A DNA stretch of 13,453 nucleotides from an uncultured Micrococcales bacterium (GCA_903853515.1 CAINTU010000006.1:1-13453), one strand, 5' to 3'; shown: positions 5,648 to 12,156, numbered from the stretch's first letter. The notes: generated by a model from the letters alone, not told the origin. Numbers and translations: made by a program.

Positions 5648-6322
5648 TTGAGCTCAAACAATCTCTATTTGTTCATCGATGAGTCAGGCAACTTTGACTT
5701 CTCGCAAAACGGAACTAGGCATTTGGTGATGTCAGTTTTTATAACCAGAAGACCCGATTCATCTTCTTACCGGTTGGCAAAGCTGAAGTATTCAATGCTG
5801 GCGCAAGGCACTAACATTGCAAATTTTCATGCCTCGTTTGACCAGCAGGCAGTTCGCAATTCGGTCTTCAGAGAATTAGCAAATTTGCATAATGCCGAGG
5901 CCCATAGCTTCTGGCTATCGAAAAGCGATTCACGCCTTAGCGCACCAGACACGCCTTTGATTTACGGGCTTCTTGCAGAGGCGATATCTGCTCACCTAGT
6001 CAGTTCGTTGGATTACCTAAAGATGTCGAGCCTGGTTCTAGTCTTCGACAAGGCACTTCACATCAGAGACGAGAAGGCCGTAAGAGCAAAGCTCAAGCCT
6101 CAACTTTTGAGAACAAAGATTCCTTTTCACATCTATTTTCATAACGTCAGCAAAGACTTCAACGGCCAAGTGGCCGACTACATTGCCTGGGCGCACTATG
6201 TAGCTTTAGAAAGGCAAGAATTTAGACCCAGGGATGCGCTACCGAGTAACCTTGCAGTCGCCACCAACCTCCTTGATGCAGTTATGGGGCTTGCGCCGAG
6301 CAACCCCCAGCCGATAAACTAA
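5648..6322 (+). CDS. DUF3800 protein
   Basis: A 224-residue protein with the DUF3800 hallmarks: N-terminal YLFIDESGNF with D11-E12-S13-G14, an internal acidic VLVFDK (D134), and C-terminal QVADYIAWAHYVALE (D177), the family's conserved Asp-rich end. The spread of these acidic residues suggests a metal-dependent nuclease-like (RNase H-like) fold, which is an inference. DUF3800 genes are common on phages, plasmids and genomic islands, and their function is not established. The start must be TTG at 5648: an in-frame TAG lies at 5639-5641 and the next in-frame ATG (5729) would remove the DESG motif. There is no good Shine-Dalgarno. Codon use and AT content differ from the neighbours, consistent with transfer. 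Its last codons overlap the apparent rplJ promoter, so the original C-terminus may have been replaced on insertion. Confidence 0.85.
   Translation: MSSNNLYLFIDESGNFDFSQNGTRHLVMSVFITRRPDSSSYRLAKLKYSMLAQGTNIANFHASFDQQAVRNSVFRELANLHNAEAHSFWLSKSDSRLSAPDTPLIYGLLAEAISAHLVSSLDYLKMSSLVLVFDKALHIRDEKAVRAKLKPQLLRTKIPFHIYFHNVSKDFNGQVADYIAWAHYVALERQEFRPRDALPSNLAVATNLLDAVMGLAPSNPQPIN
6291..6320 (+). promoter_or_regulatory. Probable rplJ promoter inside the DUF3800 3' end
   Basis: TTGCGC (6291-6296), an 18-bp spacer, and TAAACT (6315-6320), which overlaps the DUF3800 TAA stop. Transcription from about 6326-6328 would start just before the first bases of the L10-type leader. This is the only promoter in the window with a passable -35. 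Confidence 0.5.
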
Positions 6323-6326
6323 GAGC

Positions 6327-6459
6327 AGCCAAAGATCGCCGGTTTCGGCATGGGCATCCTAGTTTTGAAAAATTCGAAGATCAGCCTGTGACGACGAAGG
6401 TCCGCAAATAAGCGGCATCCAGCGCAGGTGAACTGAATTTGAATGCGACTCGTCGTGCC
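6327..6459 (+). ncRNA. L10-type ribosomal protein leader (rplJ leader)
   Basis: The segment after the promoter resembles actinobacterial rplJ leaders as I recall them (CCAAAGATCGCCGGTT near the start; CAGCGCAGGTGAAC near 6420-6433). Visible helices are GCCG/CGGC (6338-6341 with 6346-6349), CCGC/GCGG (6402-6405 with 6412-6415) and the closing CCTG/CAGG (6385-6388 with 6425-6428). In known L10 leaders a kink-turn binds the L10(L12)n complex to give autogenous control. Family assignment is from memory, not from a covariance search. Confidence 0.65.
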
Positions 6460-6490
6460 AAGCTCTGGTCATTTGCGCCAGAGCTTTTTT
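6460..6490 (+). terminator. Attenuator-like intrinsic terminator in the rplJ leader
   Basis: Perfect 9-bp stem AAGCTCTGG/CCAGAGCTT (6460-6468 with 6478-6486), a 9-nt loop and a T run through 6490. It lies between the leader and rplJ, 45 bp before the rplJ ATG, so it probably acts as an attenuator controlled by the leader rather than as an end for DUF3800 transcription alone. Confidence 0.85.
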
Positions 6491-6535
6491 ATTTGCCCAG
6501 ATCATCGGGCTACCGGCATAGATAAAAGGAGCGCC

Positions 6536-7051
6536 ATGGCGAACAAGGAAGCCACAGTTGCCGAGCTAACTGAGAAATTCAGTAACTCGAGTGCTGTTCT
6601 GCTAACCGAGTACCGCGGACTCACTGTGGAGCAGCTTAAAACCCTGCGCCGTTCAATCAGCGAGAACGCAACATACGCCGTAGCAAAAAACACTCTGCTA
6701 ACCATCGCAGCTAAGAACGCAAACGTGACCGCATTTGACGGTCAGTTGGTTGGTCCTAGCGCTGTGGCATTCGTACACGGTGACGTTGTCTCTGTTGCGA
6801 AAGCATTGCGTGATTTTGCTAAGGCAAATCCTCTGTTGGTTGTGAAGGGCGGTTTCTTCGACGGAGCCGCACTAACTGCCGCCGAGGTGAACAAGCTCGC
6901 CGATCTCGAGACCCGCGAAGTGCTGTTGGCAAAGGCCGCCAGCGTATTCAAGGCCTCACTATTCGGCGCGGCATATCTGTTCCAAGCACCACTTGCTCAG
7001 GCCGCTCGCGCTGTCGATGCATTGCGTCAAAAGCAAGAGCAAAACGCCTAA
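6536..7051 (+). CDS. rplJ: 50S ribosomal protein L10
   Basis: A 171-residue L10 (uL10) of normal bacterial length. It begins MANKEATVAELTEKFSNSSA with the conserved LTEYRGLTVEQLKTLRRS, then the KNTLLTIAAK RNA-binding stretch, and ends in the amphipathic alanine-rich helix (AAYLFQAPLAQAARAVDAL) that carries L7/L12 dimers. L10 binds 23S rRNA at the GTPase centre and anchors the stalk. The ATG at 6536 is chosen over an in-frame upstream ATG at 6443 because AAAAGGAG (6524-6531) sits 4 nt before it and the family start is MANKE; the upstream extension would translate the terminator. rplL follows after 40 bp. The genes usually next to it, rplK-rplA upstream and rpoB downstream, are absent. Confidence 0.97.
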   Translation: MANKEATVAELTEKFSNSSAVLLTEYRGLTVEQLKTLRRSISENATYAVAKNTLLTIAAKNANVTAFDGQLVGPSAVAFVHGDVVSVAKALRDFAKANPLLVVKGGFFDGAALTAAEVNKLADLETREVLLAKAASVFKASLFGAAYLFQAPLAQAARAVDALRQKQEQNA

Positions 7052-7091
7052 TCAACTGCACCAAAACTTTTAATAACAAGGAGAAAATCAC

Positions 7092-7469
7092 ATGGCAAAG
7101 CTGACTACTGACCAGCTAATCGAAGCCTTCAAAGAGCTTTCACTTATCGAACTCAGCGAGTTCGTAAAGAAGTTCGAAGAGGTCTTCGAAGTTACCGCTG
7201 CTGCACCTGTTGCAGTTGCTGCTGCACCTGCTGCTGCTGCTGAAGCCGCTGAAGAGAAGGACTCGTTCGACGTTGTTCTTGAATCAGCTGGCGACCAGAA
7301 GATCCAGGTCATCAAAGAGGTTCGCGCACTAACCAACCTAGGTCTTGGCGAAGCTAAGGCTCTAGTTGACGGTGCACCTGCAACCGTTCTAGAAGGCGCT
7401 AACAAAGACGCCGCTGAGAAGGCAAAGGCCGCTCTAGAAGCAGCTGGCGCAAAGGTAACCCTAAAGTAA
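7092..7469 (+). CDS. rplL: 50S ribosomal protein L7/L12
   Basis: A 125-residue stalk protein. The N-terminal dimerisation/L10-binding helices are in residues 1-35 (LTTDQLIEAFKELSLIELSE), followed by an Ala/Pro-rich flexible hinge (about 36-55) and the C-terminal factor-binding domain with FDVVLESAGDQKIQVIKEVRAL and LGLGEAKALVDGAP. It recruits EF-Tu, EF-G and initiation factors. The Shine-Dalgarno AAGGAG (7079-7084) is well placed. It is co-transcribed with rplJ and followed immediately by a strong terminator, so in this genome the rplJL unit ends here instead of continuing into rpoB. Confidence 0.98.
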   Translation: MAKLTTDQLIEAFKELSLIELSEFVKKFEEVFEVTAAAPVAVAAAPAAAAEAAEEKDSFDVVLESAGDQKIQVIKEVRALTNLGLGEAKALVDGAPATVLEGANKDAAEKAKAALEAAGAKVTLK

Positions 7470-7485
7470 CCTTCGTCTCAGACTA

Positions 7486-7526
7486 AAAGAACCCGCTCTG
7501 GCTTCGGCTGGGGCGGGTTCTTTATT
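7486..7526 (+). terminator. Rho-independent terminator of the rplJL operon
   Basis: An 11-bp stem, AAAGAACCCGC (7486-7496) with GCGGGTTCTTT (7513-7523), around a 16-nt loop, followed by a T-rich end. It begins 16 nt after the rplL stop. The next gene's -10 box (7527-7532) directly follows the T-rich end. Confidence 0.9.
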
Positions 7527-7532
7527 TAGGCT
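7527..7532 (+). promoter_or_regulatory. Leaderless -10 box for the alpha/beta hydrolase
   Basis: TAGGCT 6 nt before ATG at 7539, with no Shine-Dalgarno. Any -35 would lie inside the preceding terminator stem. Confidence 0.6.
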
Positions 7533-7538
7533 TAGAAC

Positions 7539-8138
7539 ATGGCTCTGATTGTTTTTGCCCACGGATTAAATAACCGCCGTCCGGCTGACGCTTGGGCGCG
7601 AATCGCTGCGACGCAGTTGCGAAGGCAGGGTCACCTCGTTAGCTACCCGCAACTGCCCAACCCAGAGGCACCCGATCGCGATGATTGGGTCGATGTGCTT
7701 AGAACCGAGATCGCTCTGCTGCGCGATGTGCGTGGTGGTGACGAAGAGCTAATCCTTGTTGGTCACAGTCTTGGTTGTCTTGCGTTGCTGAATCTTTTTG
7801 CCATAAATGCGTTGCTTGATGCACCCGCAGCTCGCACTCTGTTGGTGGCGCCGGCCGACCCTGCCAAGGTAACTGCCGCGCCTAGTTTTGATTTTGACCT
7901 TGAGGCTGAGGCAGTGCTCGATGCCGTTGCGCGAAACACTCGAGAACTGCACGTTTTGGGCAGCGATAATGACCCGTGGCAACCTCGTGGCTTGGCGGCA
8001 ACTTTTGGGCACTTGGCCAGCGCGCCGGCCACGGTGATCGTTGGTGCTGGGCATTTGACTGCGGCCGAAGGTTGGGGGCCGTGGCCTGGTTTGGTCAATT
8101 GGGTGAACGACCCGTCTGCCGACATCACAAGTCGTTAG
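7539..8138 (+). CDS. RBBP9/YdeN-type alpha/beta hydrolase
   Basis: A 199-residue single-domain serine hydrolase. The N-terminal IVFAHGLNN oxyanion segment is followed by YPQLPNPEAPDRDDW (36-50), the P-x-LPNP...W signature of the RBBP9/YdeN group. The nucleophile elbow VGHSLG has S77. The catalytic Asp is probably D143 or D145 (GSDNDPW), and the His is H172 in GAGHLTAAEGWGPWP, where the GH...G-x-GPWP ending is typical of the family. It is cytoplasmic, with no signal peptide. Substrates in bacteria are unknown; esterase or peptidase-like activity is likely. It is monocistronic between the rplJL terminator and the next gene's own promoter. Confidence 0.9.
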   Translation: MALIVFAHGLNNRRPADAWARIAATQLRRQGHLVSYPQLPNPEAPDRDDWVDVLRTEIALLRDVRGGDEELILVGHSLGCLALLNLFAINALLDAPAARTLLVAPADPAKVTAAPSFDFDLEAEAVLDAVARNTRELHVLGSDNDPWQPRGLAATFGHLASAPATVIVGAGHLTAAEGWGPWPGLVNWVNDPSADITSR

Positions 8139-8146
8139 CTAAAACA

Positions 8147-8165
8147 GCGGGCAACGATTGCTCGC
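8147..8165. repeat. Hairpin/inverted repeat at the upstream edge of the next promoter
   Basis: GCGGGCAA-CGA-TTGCTCGC forms an 8-bp stem with one G-U mismatch. It covers the position where a -35 for the -10 box at 8169 would fall, so it may be an operator. There is no T-tract, so it is a poor terminator. Confidence 0.35.
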
Positions 8166-8168
8166 GGG

Positions 8169-8174
8169 TAGGCT
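8169..8174 (+). promoter_or_regulatory. Leaderless -10 box for the saccharopine-dehydrogenase-like gene
   Basis: TAGGCT 6 nt before ATG at 8181, identical in sequence and spacing to the box before the hydrolase at 7539. No Shine-Dalgarno is present. Confidence 0.6.
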
Positions 8175-8180
8175 GGATTT

Positions 8181-9467
8181 ATGAGAATTCTGCTTATCGG
8201 CGCCGGTGGCGTAGGCGATGCGGTTGCCAAGATTGCCGCAAAACGAAACTTTTATGACGCGATTGTGGTGAGTGACTATGACCAGTCGCGCGCCGATGCA
8301 ACTATTGCCTGGATCGCCGACAAGCACGGCGAAGAAGTCGCAGCCAGATTCGTCTCGGCAAAGATTGATGCCGGCAATGCGGCCGCGATTGTAGAGTTGG
8401 CCAAAGCCCACGACATCACGCACATCGTCAACGCCGTCGAGCCAAAGTTTGTGCCAACAATTTTTTCGGCAGCTTTCACCGCTGGCACGCACTATCTCGA
8501 TATGGCAATGAGCCTCAGCGAAGCTCACGAGACCGATCCGTTTCACAAGCCGGGCATCAAACTTGGCGATCAGCAGTTTGCGTTGGCCGAGCAATGGCAG
8601 CGCGCTGGCAAACTCGCGCTAGTTGGTGTTGGTGTCGAGCCTGGATTGTCGAATGTTTTTGCACGTTACGCTGCCGACCATCTTTTTAGCGAAATTGATG
8701 AAATCAGTGTCAAGGATGGCGGCAACCTCGTAGTTACCGACGACGAAGACAACGAGATTTTCGCACCGTCATTCTCGATCTGGACGACCATCGAAGAGTG
8801 CCTGAATCCACCAGTGTTGTGGCAGAAAGATAAGGGTTATTACACGACAGCCCCGTTTAGCGAAGCTGAGATTTTCGAGTTTCCTGAAGGCATCGGCATG
8901 GTCGAGTGCGTCAACGTTGAACACGAAGAAGTCACCATGTTGCCACGCCACATTGACTGCAACAAGGTCAGTTTTAAATACGGTCTGGGCCAAGAGTTCA
9001 TCGGCGTTTTGAAGACCCTGCACATGCTTGGGCTTGATCGCACCAAGACCGTGCGCGTGCGTTCACCACAGGGCCCAGTCGACGTTGCACCGCGCGATGT
9101 TGTCGCAGCCGTTTTGCCAGACCCCGCAAAGATTGGCCCGCGCATGACTGGCAAAACCTGCGCCGGCGCGCTGGTCACAGGCACCGGCAAAGATGGTGCC
9201 CCACGAGCAACTTATCTTTATCACGTAGCCGACAACGCAGACACCATGGCCGCAATTGGTGCGCAGGCCGTGGTCGCACAGACCGCTTTCAACCCGGTGA
9301 TTGCTCTCGAACTGTTGGCAACCGGAATCTGGCAGGGCGCTGGAGTTCTCGGCCCAGAAGCTTTCGATGCCAAGCCATTTCTTGACCTGATGTCTTCATC
9401 AACCGGATACCAAGAGCGTTGGGTCGCGCAAGAGCGCCTGCCGTCGACGCCCCTGCGTCATCCATAA
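8181..9467 (+). CDS. Saccharopine dehydrogenase-family oxidoreductase
   Basis: A 428-residue NAD(P)-dependent enzyme. The Rossmann fold starts at residue 2 (RILLIGAGGVGDAVAK, GxGGxG at 7-12), with an acidic D after the second strand (VVSDYDQ) favouring NAD(H). It is followed by THIVNAVEP and THYLDMAMS, conserved in the Lys1/Lys9/carboxynorspermidine dehydrogenase superfamily, and VGVGVEPGLSNVFARYAAD. The C-terminal half forms the substrate domain (about 140-390). Reactions in the family are reductive or oxidative couplings of amino acids (saccharopine, carboxynorspermidine); the actual substrate is unknown. Length fits. The GMC oxidoreductase follows after 27 bp; the weak promoter there means co-transcription is possible. 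Confidence 0.88.
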   Translation: MRILLIGAGGVGDAVAKIAAKRNFYDAIVVSDYDQSRADATIAWIADKHGEEVAARFVSAKIDAGNAAAIVELAKAHDITHIVNAVEPKFVPTIFSAAFTAGTHYLDMAMSLSEAHETDPFHKPGIKLGDQQFALAEQWQRAGKLALVGVGVEPGLSNVFARYAADHLFSEIDEISVKDGGNLVVTDDEDNEIFAPSFSIWTTIEECLNPPVLWQKDKGYYTTAPFSEAEIFEFPEGIGMVECVNVEHEEVTMLPRHIDCNKVSFKYGLGQEFIGVLKTLHMLGLDRTKTVRVRSPQGPVDVAPRDVVAAVLPDPAKIGPRMTGKTCAGALVTGTGKDGAPRATYLYHVADNADTMAAIGAQAVVAQTAFNPVIALELLATGIWQGAGVLGPEAFDAKPFLDLMSSSTGYQERWVAQERLPSTPLRHP

Positions 9468-9494
9468 TTTGATTTGAACTAGGCGCAAAAAGTA

Positions 9495-11198
9495 ATGGCT
9501 GATTACGACGTAGTGGTTGTTGGTTCGGGTTTTGGCGGTTCTATCGCTGCGCTTCGACTGAGCGAAAAGGGCTATCGAGTTTTGGTGCTCGAAGCCGGTG
9601 CTCGTTTTGCCGATAACCAATTCGCCAAGTCATCGTGGCAGCTAAAAAAGTTTCTGTTTTTTCCGCGCTTAGGGCTGCTCGGCATTCAGCGCATCGACCT
9701 GCTGCGCAACGTGATGGTGATGTCGGGTGCTGGTGTTGGTGGTGGCTCGCTAGTTTATGCCAACACGCTTTATCGGCCGCCAACAAGCTTTTTTAAGACG
9801 GGCAATTGGGCTGGCATGTGTGACTGGCAACGCGAGTTAGCACCATATTATGATCAGGCCGAACGAATGCTCGGCGTCGAGACGAACCCGTTCTTTTCGC
9901 CAGCTGATAAGGCCTTGCAAGATTCGGCGAACCGACTTGGTTTTGGTGAGAGCTTTAAGATGACCCCGCTTGGCATTCACTTTGGCGTCGCAAACGGGGG
10001 CCCTAATGCTGGCCCCGGCAAAAAAGTCGCCGACCCATATTTTGGCGGGGCTGGCCCAGAGCGCACCGGTTGCATTAACTGTGGCGAATGCATGACGGGA
10101 TGCCGGCATGGCGCCAAAAACACTTTGGTCAAAAACTATCTTTATCTTGCCGAAGCAGCCGGCGCTCAGGTGCGCGAGCTGACTACAGTGACCGACATTG
10201 TCGAGCTTGACGGCGCAGGCTTTGCCGTTCACACGCGCGCAACGACTGGGCGGGCACGAGCAAATTTGATCACTGCCGAACAGGTTATTGTTGCGGCCGG
10301 GGCTCTTGGCACTGCAAAGCTTTTGCATCGAGTGCGGGCCAATGGCAACCTCGCTGGCATGAGCGAGATGCTCGGCCAACACAGTCGCACCAATAGCGAG
10401 AGCTTGCTCGGTGTTGTCGCGCGCGATAAAAAAGTTGACTATAGCAAGGGCTCGGCAATCACTTCATCTGTGTTCCCTAGTGAAGACACCCACATTGAGT
10501 CTGTTCGCTATGGCAGAGGCAGTGGATTTATGGGAATCATGCAGAGTGTGATTGCCTCTGGCAAAGCCGGCCAAAACCCAAACATTTGGCGGCTGCTATG
10601 GGCGACCATAACCAACCTGCACAGATTGCCAAGTTTTTATAATCTGCGCACCTGGCCAGAGCGCACACTGATTTTGCTAGTTATGCAATCACGCGATAAC
10701 TCGCTAACAACTTTTGGCAAGCGATCAATCTTTGGTCGCAAGATATCTTCGAAGCAAGGCTATGGCGAAGAGAATCCGGCCTGGGTTAGGGCAGGGCACG
10801 AAATGGCTCGCGATTTAGCTGCGCACAACAACGGCACAGCTGGTGCGGTGATCACCGAACCCTTCGGCATTCCGATGACAGCACACTTTTTAGGCGGTGC
10901 AGTGATTGGTGCCGATGCAGCGCACGGCGTGGTTGACGGCTATCTGCGCGCATTCGGCGTGCCCGGCTTGCACATCTTTGACGGCGCCGCCCTGTCGGCG
11001 AATCCTGGGGTAAACCCGTCACTGAGCATCGCGGCTCAAGCCGAATGGGCGGCTGCGCACTGGCCAAACCGAGGCGAGAGTGACACTAGGCCACAACTTG
11101 GTGCGGCCTTTGCCATCGTGCCGCCGGTTGCACCGCGCACACCTGCGGTGCCGTCGCACGCGACTGGCGCCTTGCGGCTGAATGTGCAAATCGTCTAG
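9495..11198 (+). CDS. GMC-family FAD oxidoreductase (ChoD/cholesterol-oxidase-like)
   Basis: A 567-residue flavoprotein. The ADP-binding YDVVVVGSGFGGSIAALRL (GxGxxG at 10-15) is followed by LEAG, then MSGAGVGGGSLVYANTLYRPP (76-96), typical of the cholesterol oxidase/ChoD branch. The C-terminus has LGGAVIG, HIFDGAALSANPGVNPSLSI and AEWAAAHW, the GMC end motif with the catalytic His/Asn region. C193-x2-C196-x2-C199-x3-C203 lies in GCINCGECMTGCRHGAKNTL; a similar cysteine cluster is known in mycobacterial ChoD-type proteins. There is no signal peptide, so it is cytoplasmic. Sterol use is not proven by sequence, and a related alcohol substrate such as a carotenoid or terpenoid is possible. TAGGCG lies 9 nt before ATG, a weaker promoter than elsewhere. 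It ends convergent and overlapping with the EamA gene. Confidence 0.88.
   Translation: MADYDVVVVGSGFGGSIAALRLSEKGYRVLVLEAGARFADNQFAKSSWQLKKFLFFPRLGLLGIQRIDLLRNVMVMSGAGVGGGSLVYANTLYRPPTSFFKTGNWAGMCDWQRELAPYYDQAERMLGVETNPFFSPADKALQDSANRLGFGESFKMTPLGIHFGVANGGPNAGPGKKVADPYFGGAGPERTGCINCGECMTGCRHGAKNTLVKNYLYLAEAAGAQVRELTTVTDIVELDGAGFAVHTRATTGRARANLITAEQVIVAAGALGTAKLLHRVRANGNLAGMSEMLGQHSRTNSESLLGVVARDKKVDYSKGSAITSSVFPSEDTHIESVRYGRGSGFMGIMQSVIASGKAGQNPNIWRLLWATITNLHRLPSFYNLRTWPERTLILLVMQSRDNSLTTFGKRSIFGRKISSKQGYGEENPAWVRAGHEMARDLAAHNNGTAGAVITEPFGIPMTAHFLGGAVIGADAAHGVVDGYLRAFGVPGLHIFDGAALSANPGVNPSLSIAAQAEWAAAHWPNRGESDTRPQLGAAFAIVPPVAPRTPAVPSHATGALRLNVQIV
11195..11198. other. Shared palindromic stop CTAG between convergent genes
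   Basis: The plus-strand TAG is 11196-11198 and the minus-strand TAG is the complement of 11195-11197, so four bases terminate both genes. No intrinsic terminator is visible around the junction. Confidence 0.9.
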
Positions 11199-12124
11199 CT
11201 AGCGGGCGCGGCTAGAGCGTTTCTGTTAAAGCGCTTTGGCAAGCGCACTAATCCTTGCGCAATTGCGGCGCCGAGCAGAATCACTAGCCCGCCGATTGGT
11301 TCGTTTATCGAAAGTTTCTCGTGCAATACCAGCACACCGAGGGTTACTGCCACGAGCGGCACAACTAGTGTCACAGAGCTAGCGACAGCACTGCCAACTT
11401 GCTTCAGCAGCGGGTAATAGAAAAGATAGGCAAGCCCAGAGCCGAGCATTCCAAGTGACAGCACTGCGGTGACCACAGTGCCTTCGACCGGCCCGATAGT
11501 TAGTGGGCCACTGAAATAGAACGGGCTTAGCAAAACTGCCGCGGCCGACATTTGAGCAAAGGCTGCGACTTCGATATCGTGCCCACGGGGTTCAACATAT
11601 TTGCGAATGAATGGGCCGCCGATGCCATAGAGCAACGCCGCAATTGCCACCGCAACTACACCCACGACGCTTGTTGCGGCAAAGCCATCCCAGATGCCCA
11701 TTAGAGTAAGCACCCCAACTATGCCAACACCCAAGCCGGCGAGCTGGCGAGCCGAAACTTTTTCACCTCGAAAAACAAAAAGCACCGCAAACACGGTGGC
11801 TACGGGAGTAAAGGCATTCATCATTCCGGCAAAGGCCGAAGTGACATAGTGCTCTGCATAGGCAAATAGGGCGAACGGTATCGCAACGTTGAAGCCACCC
11901 AAAAACATCGAATAGCCGATCATTTTGTAATCTCGTCGCATGTCGATGCGTTTCACCAAGATCACAATCAGCAGAGTGATTGCCCCGATAAAGGTTCGCC
12001 AAAAGGCGAGCCCAATCGGGTTCAGGGCAGGGTTTGCTAGGCGAATAAAGAAAAATGAACTGCCCCAGATAAGGCCAGCGCCTAGGTAGTTGATTACCCA
12101 GCTGCGACTCTGCTGTTTTGGCAC
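11195..12124 (-). CDS. EamA/DMT-family exporter
   Basis: A 309-residue membrane protein with about ten hydrophobic segments in two EamA repeats (roughly residues 10-145 and 155-290). Repeat one has GAGLIWGSSFFFIRLANPALNP and FWRTFIGA; the repeat ends have AGMMNAFTPVATVFAVLFVFRGE and VASSVTLVVPLVAVTLGVLVLHE, both standard for drug/metabolite transporters (RhaT/YdcZ-like). It would export or exchange small metabolites across the cytoplasmic membrane; the substrate is unknown. The start codon is GTG at 12124, supported by TAGGCT 6 nt upstream and no Shine-Dalgarno. Its stop overlaps the GMC gene's stop, both read from palindromic CTAG. It is divergent from nhaA across 32 bp. Confidence 0.92.
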   Translation of the reverse strand: MPKQQSRSWVINYLGAGLIWGSSFFFIRLANPALNPIGLAFWRTFIGAITLLIVILVKRIDMRRDYKMIGYSMFLGGFNVAIPFALFAYAEHYVTSAFAGMMNAFTPVATVFAVLFVFRGEKVSARQLAGLGVGIVGVLTLMGIWDGFAATSVVGVVAVAIAALLYGIGGPFIRKYVEPRGHDIEVAAFAQMSAAAVLLSPFYFSGPLTIGPVEGTVVTAVLSLGMLGSGLAYLFYYPLLKQVGSAVASSVTLVVPLVAVTLGVLVLHEKLSINEPIGGLVILLGAAIAQGLVRLPKRFNRNALAAPAS

Positions 12125-12156
12125 TTGCCTAGCCTAGCCGCTGATAGTTTAGGCAC
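12125..12156. promoter_or_regulatory. Divergent leaderless promoters with dyad symmetry (EamA / NhaA)
   Basis: A 32-bp gap. On the minus strand TAGGCT (12131-12136) is 6 nt before GTG 12124. On the plus strand TAGTTT (12145-12150) is 6 nt before GTG 12157. The words TGCCTA (12126-12131) and TAGGCA (12150-12155) form an inverted repeat equidistant from the two start codons. Both genes use GTG. Confidence 0.6.

Noticed and set aside
6443..6535. Upstream in-frame ATG extending rplJ by 31 codons
   Set aside because: The extension translates the attenuator hairpin and lacks a ribosome site; the MANKE start has AAAAGGAG.
9480..9494. TAGGCG as a leaderless -10 for the GMC oxidoreductase
   Set aside because: The last base does not fit TANNNT and the spacing is 9 nt, not 6-7; read-through from the upstream gene is equally likely.
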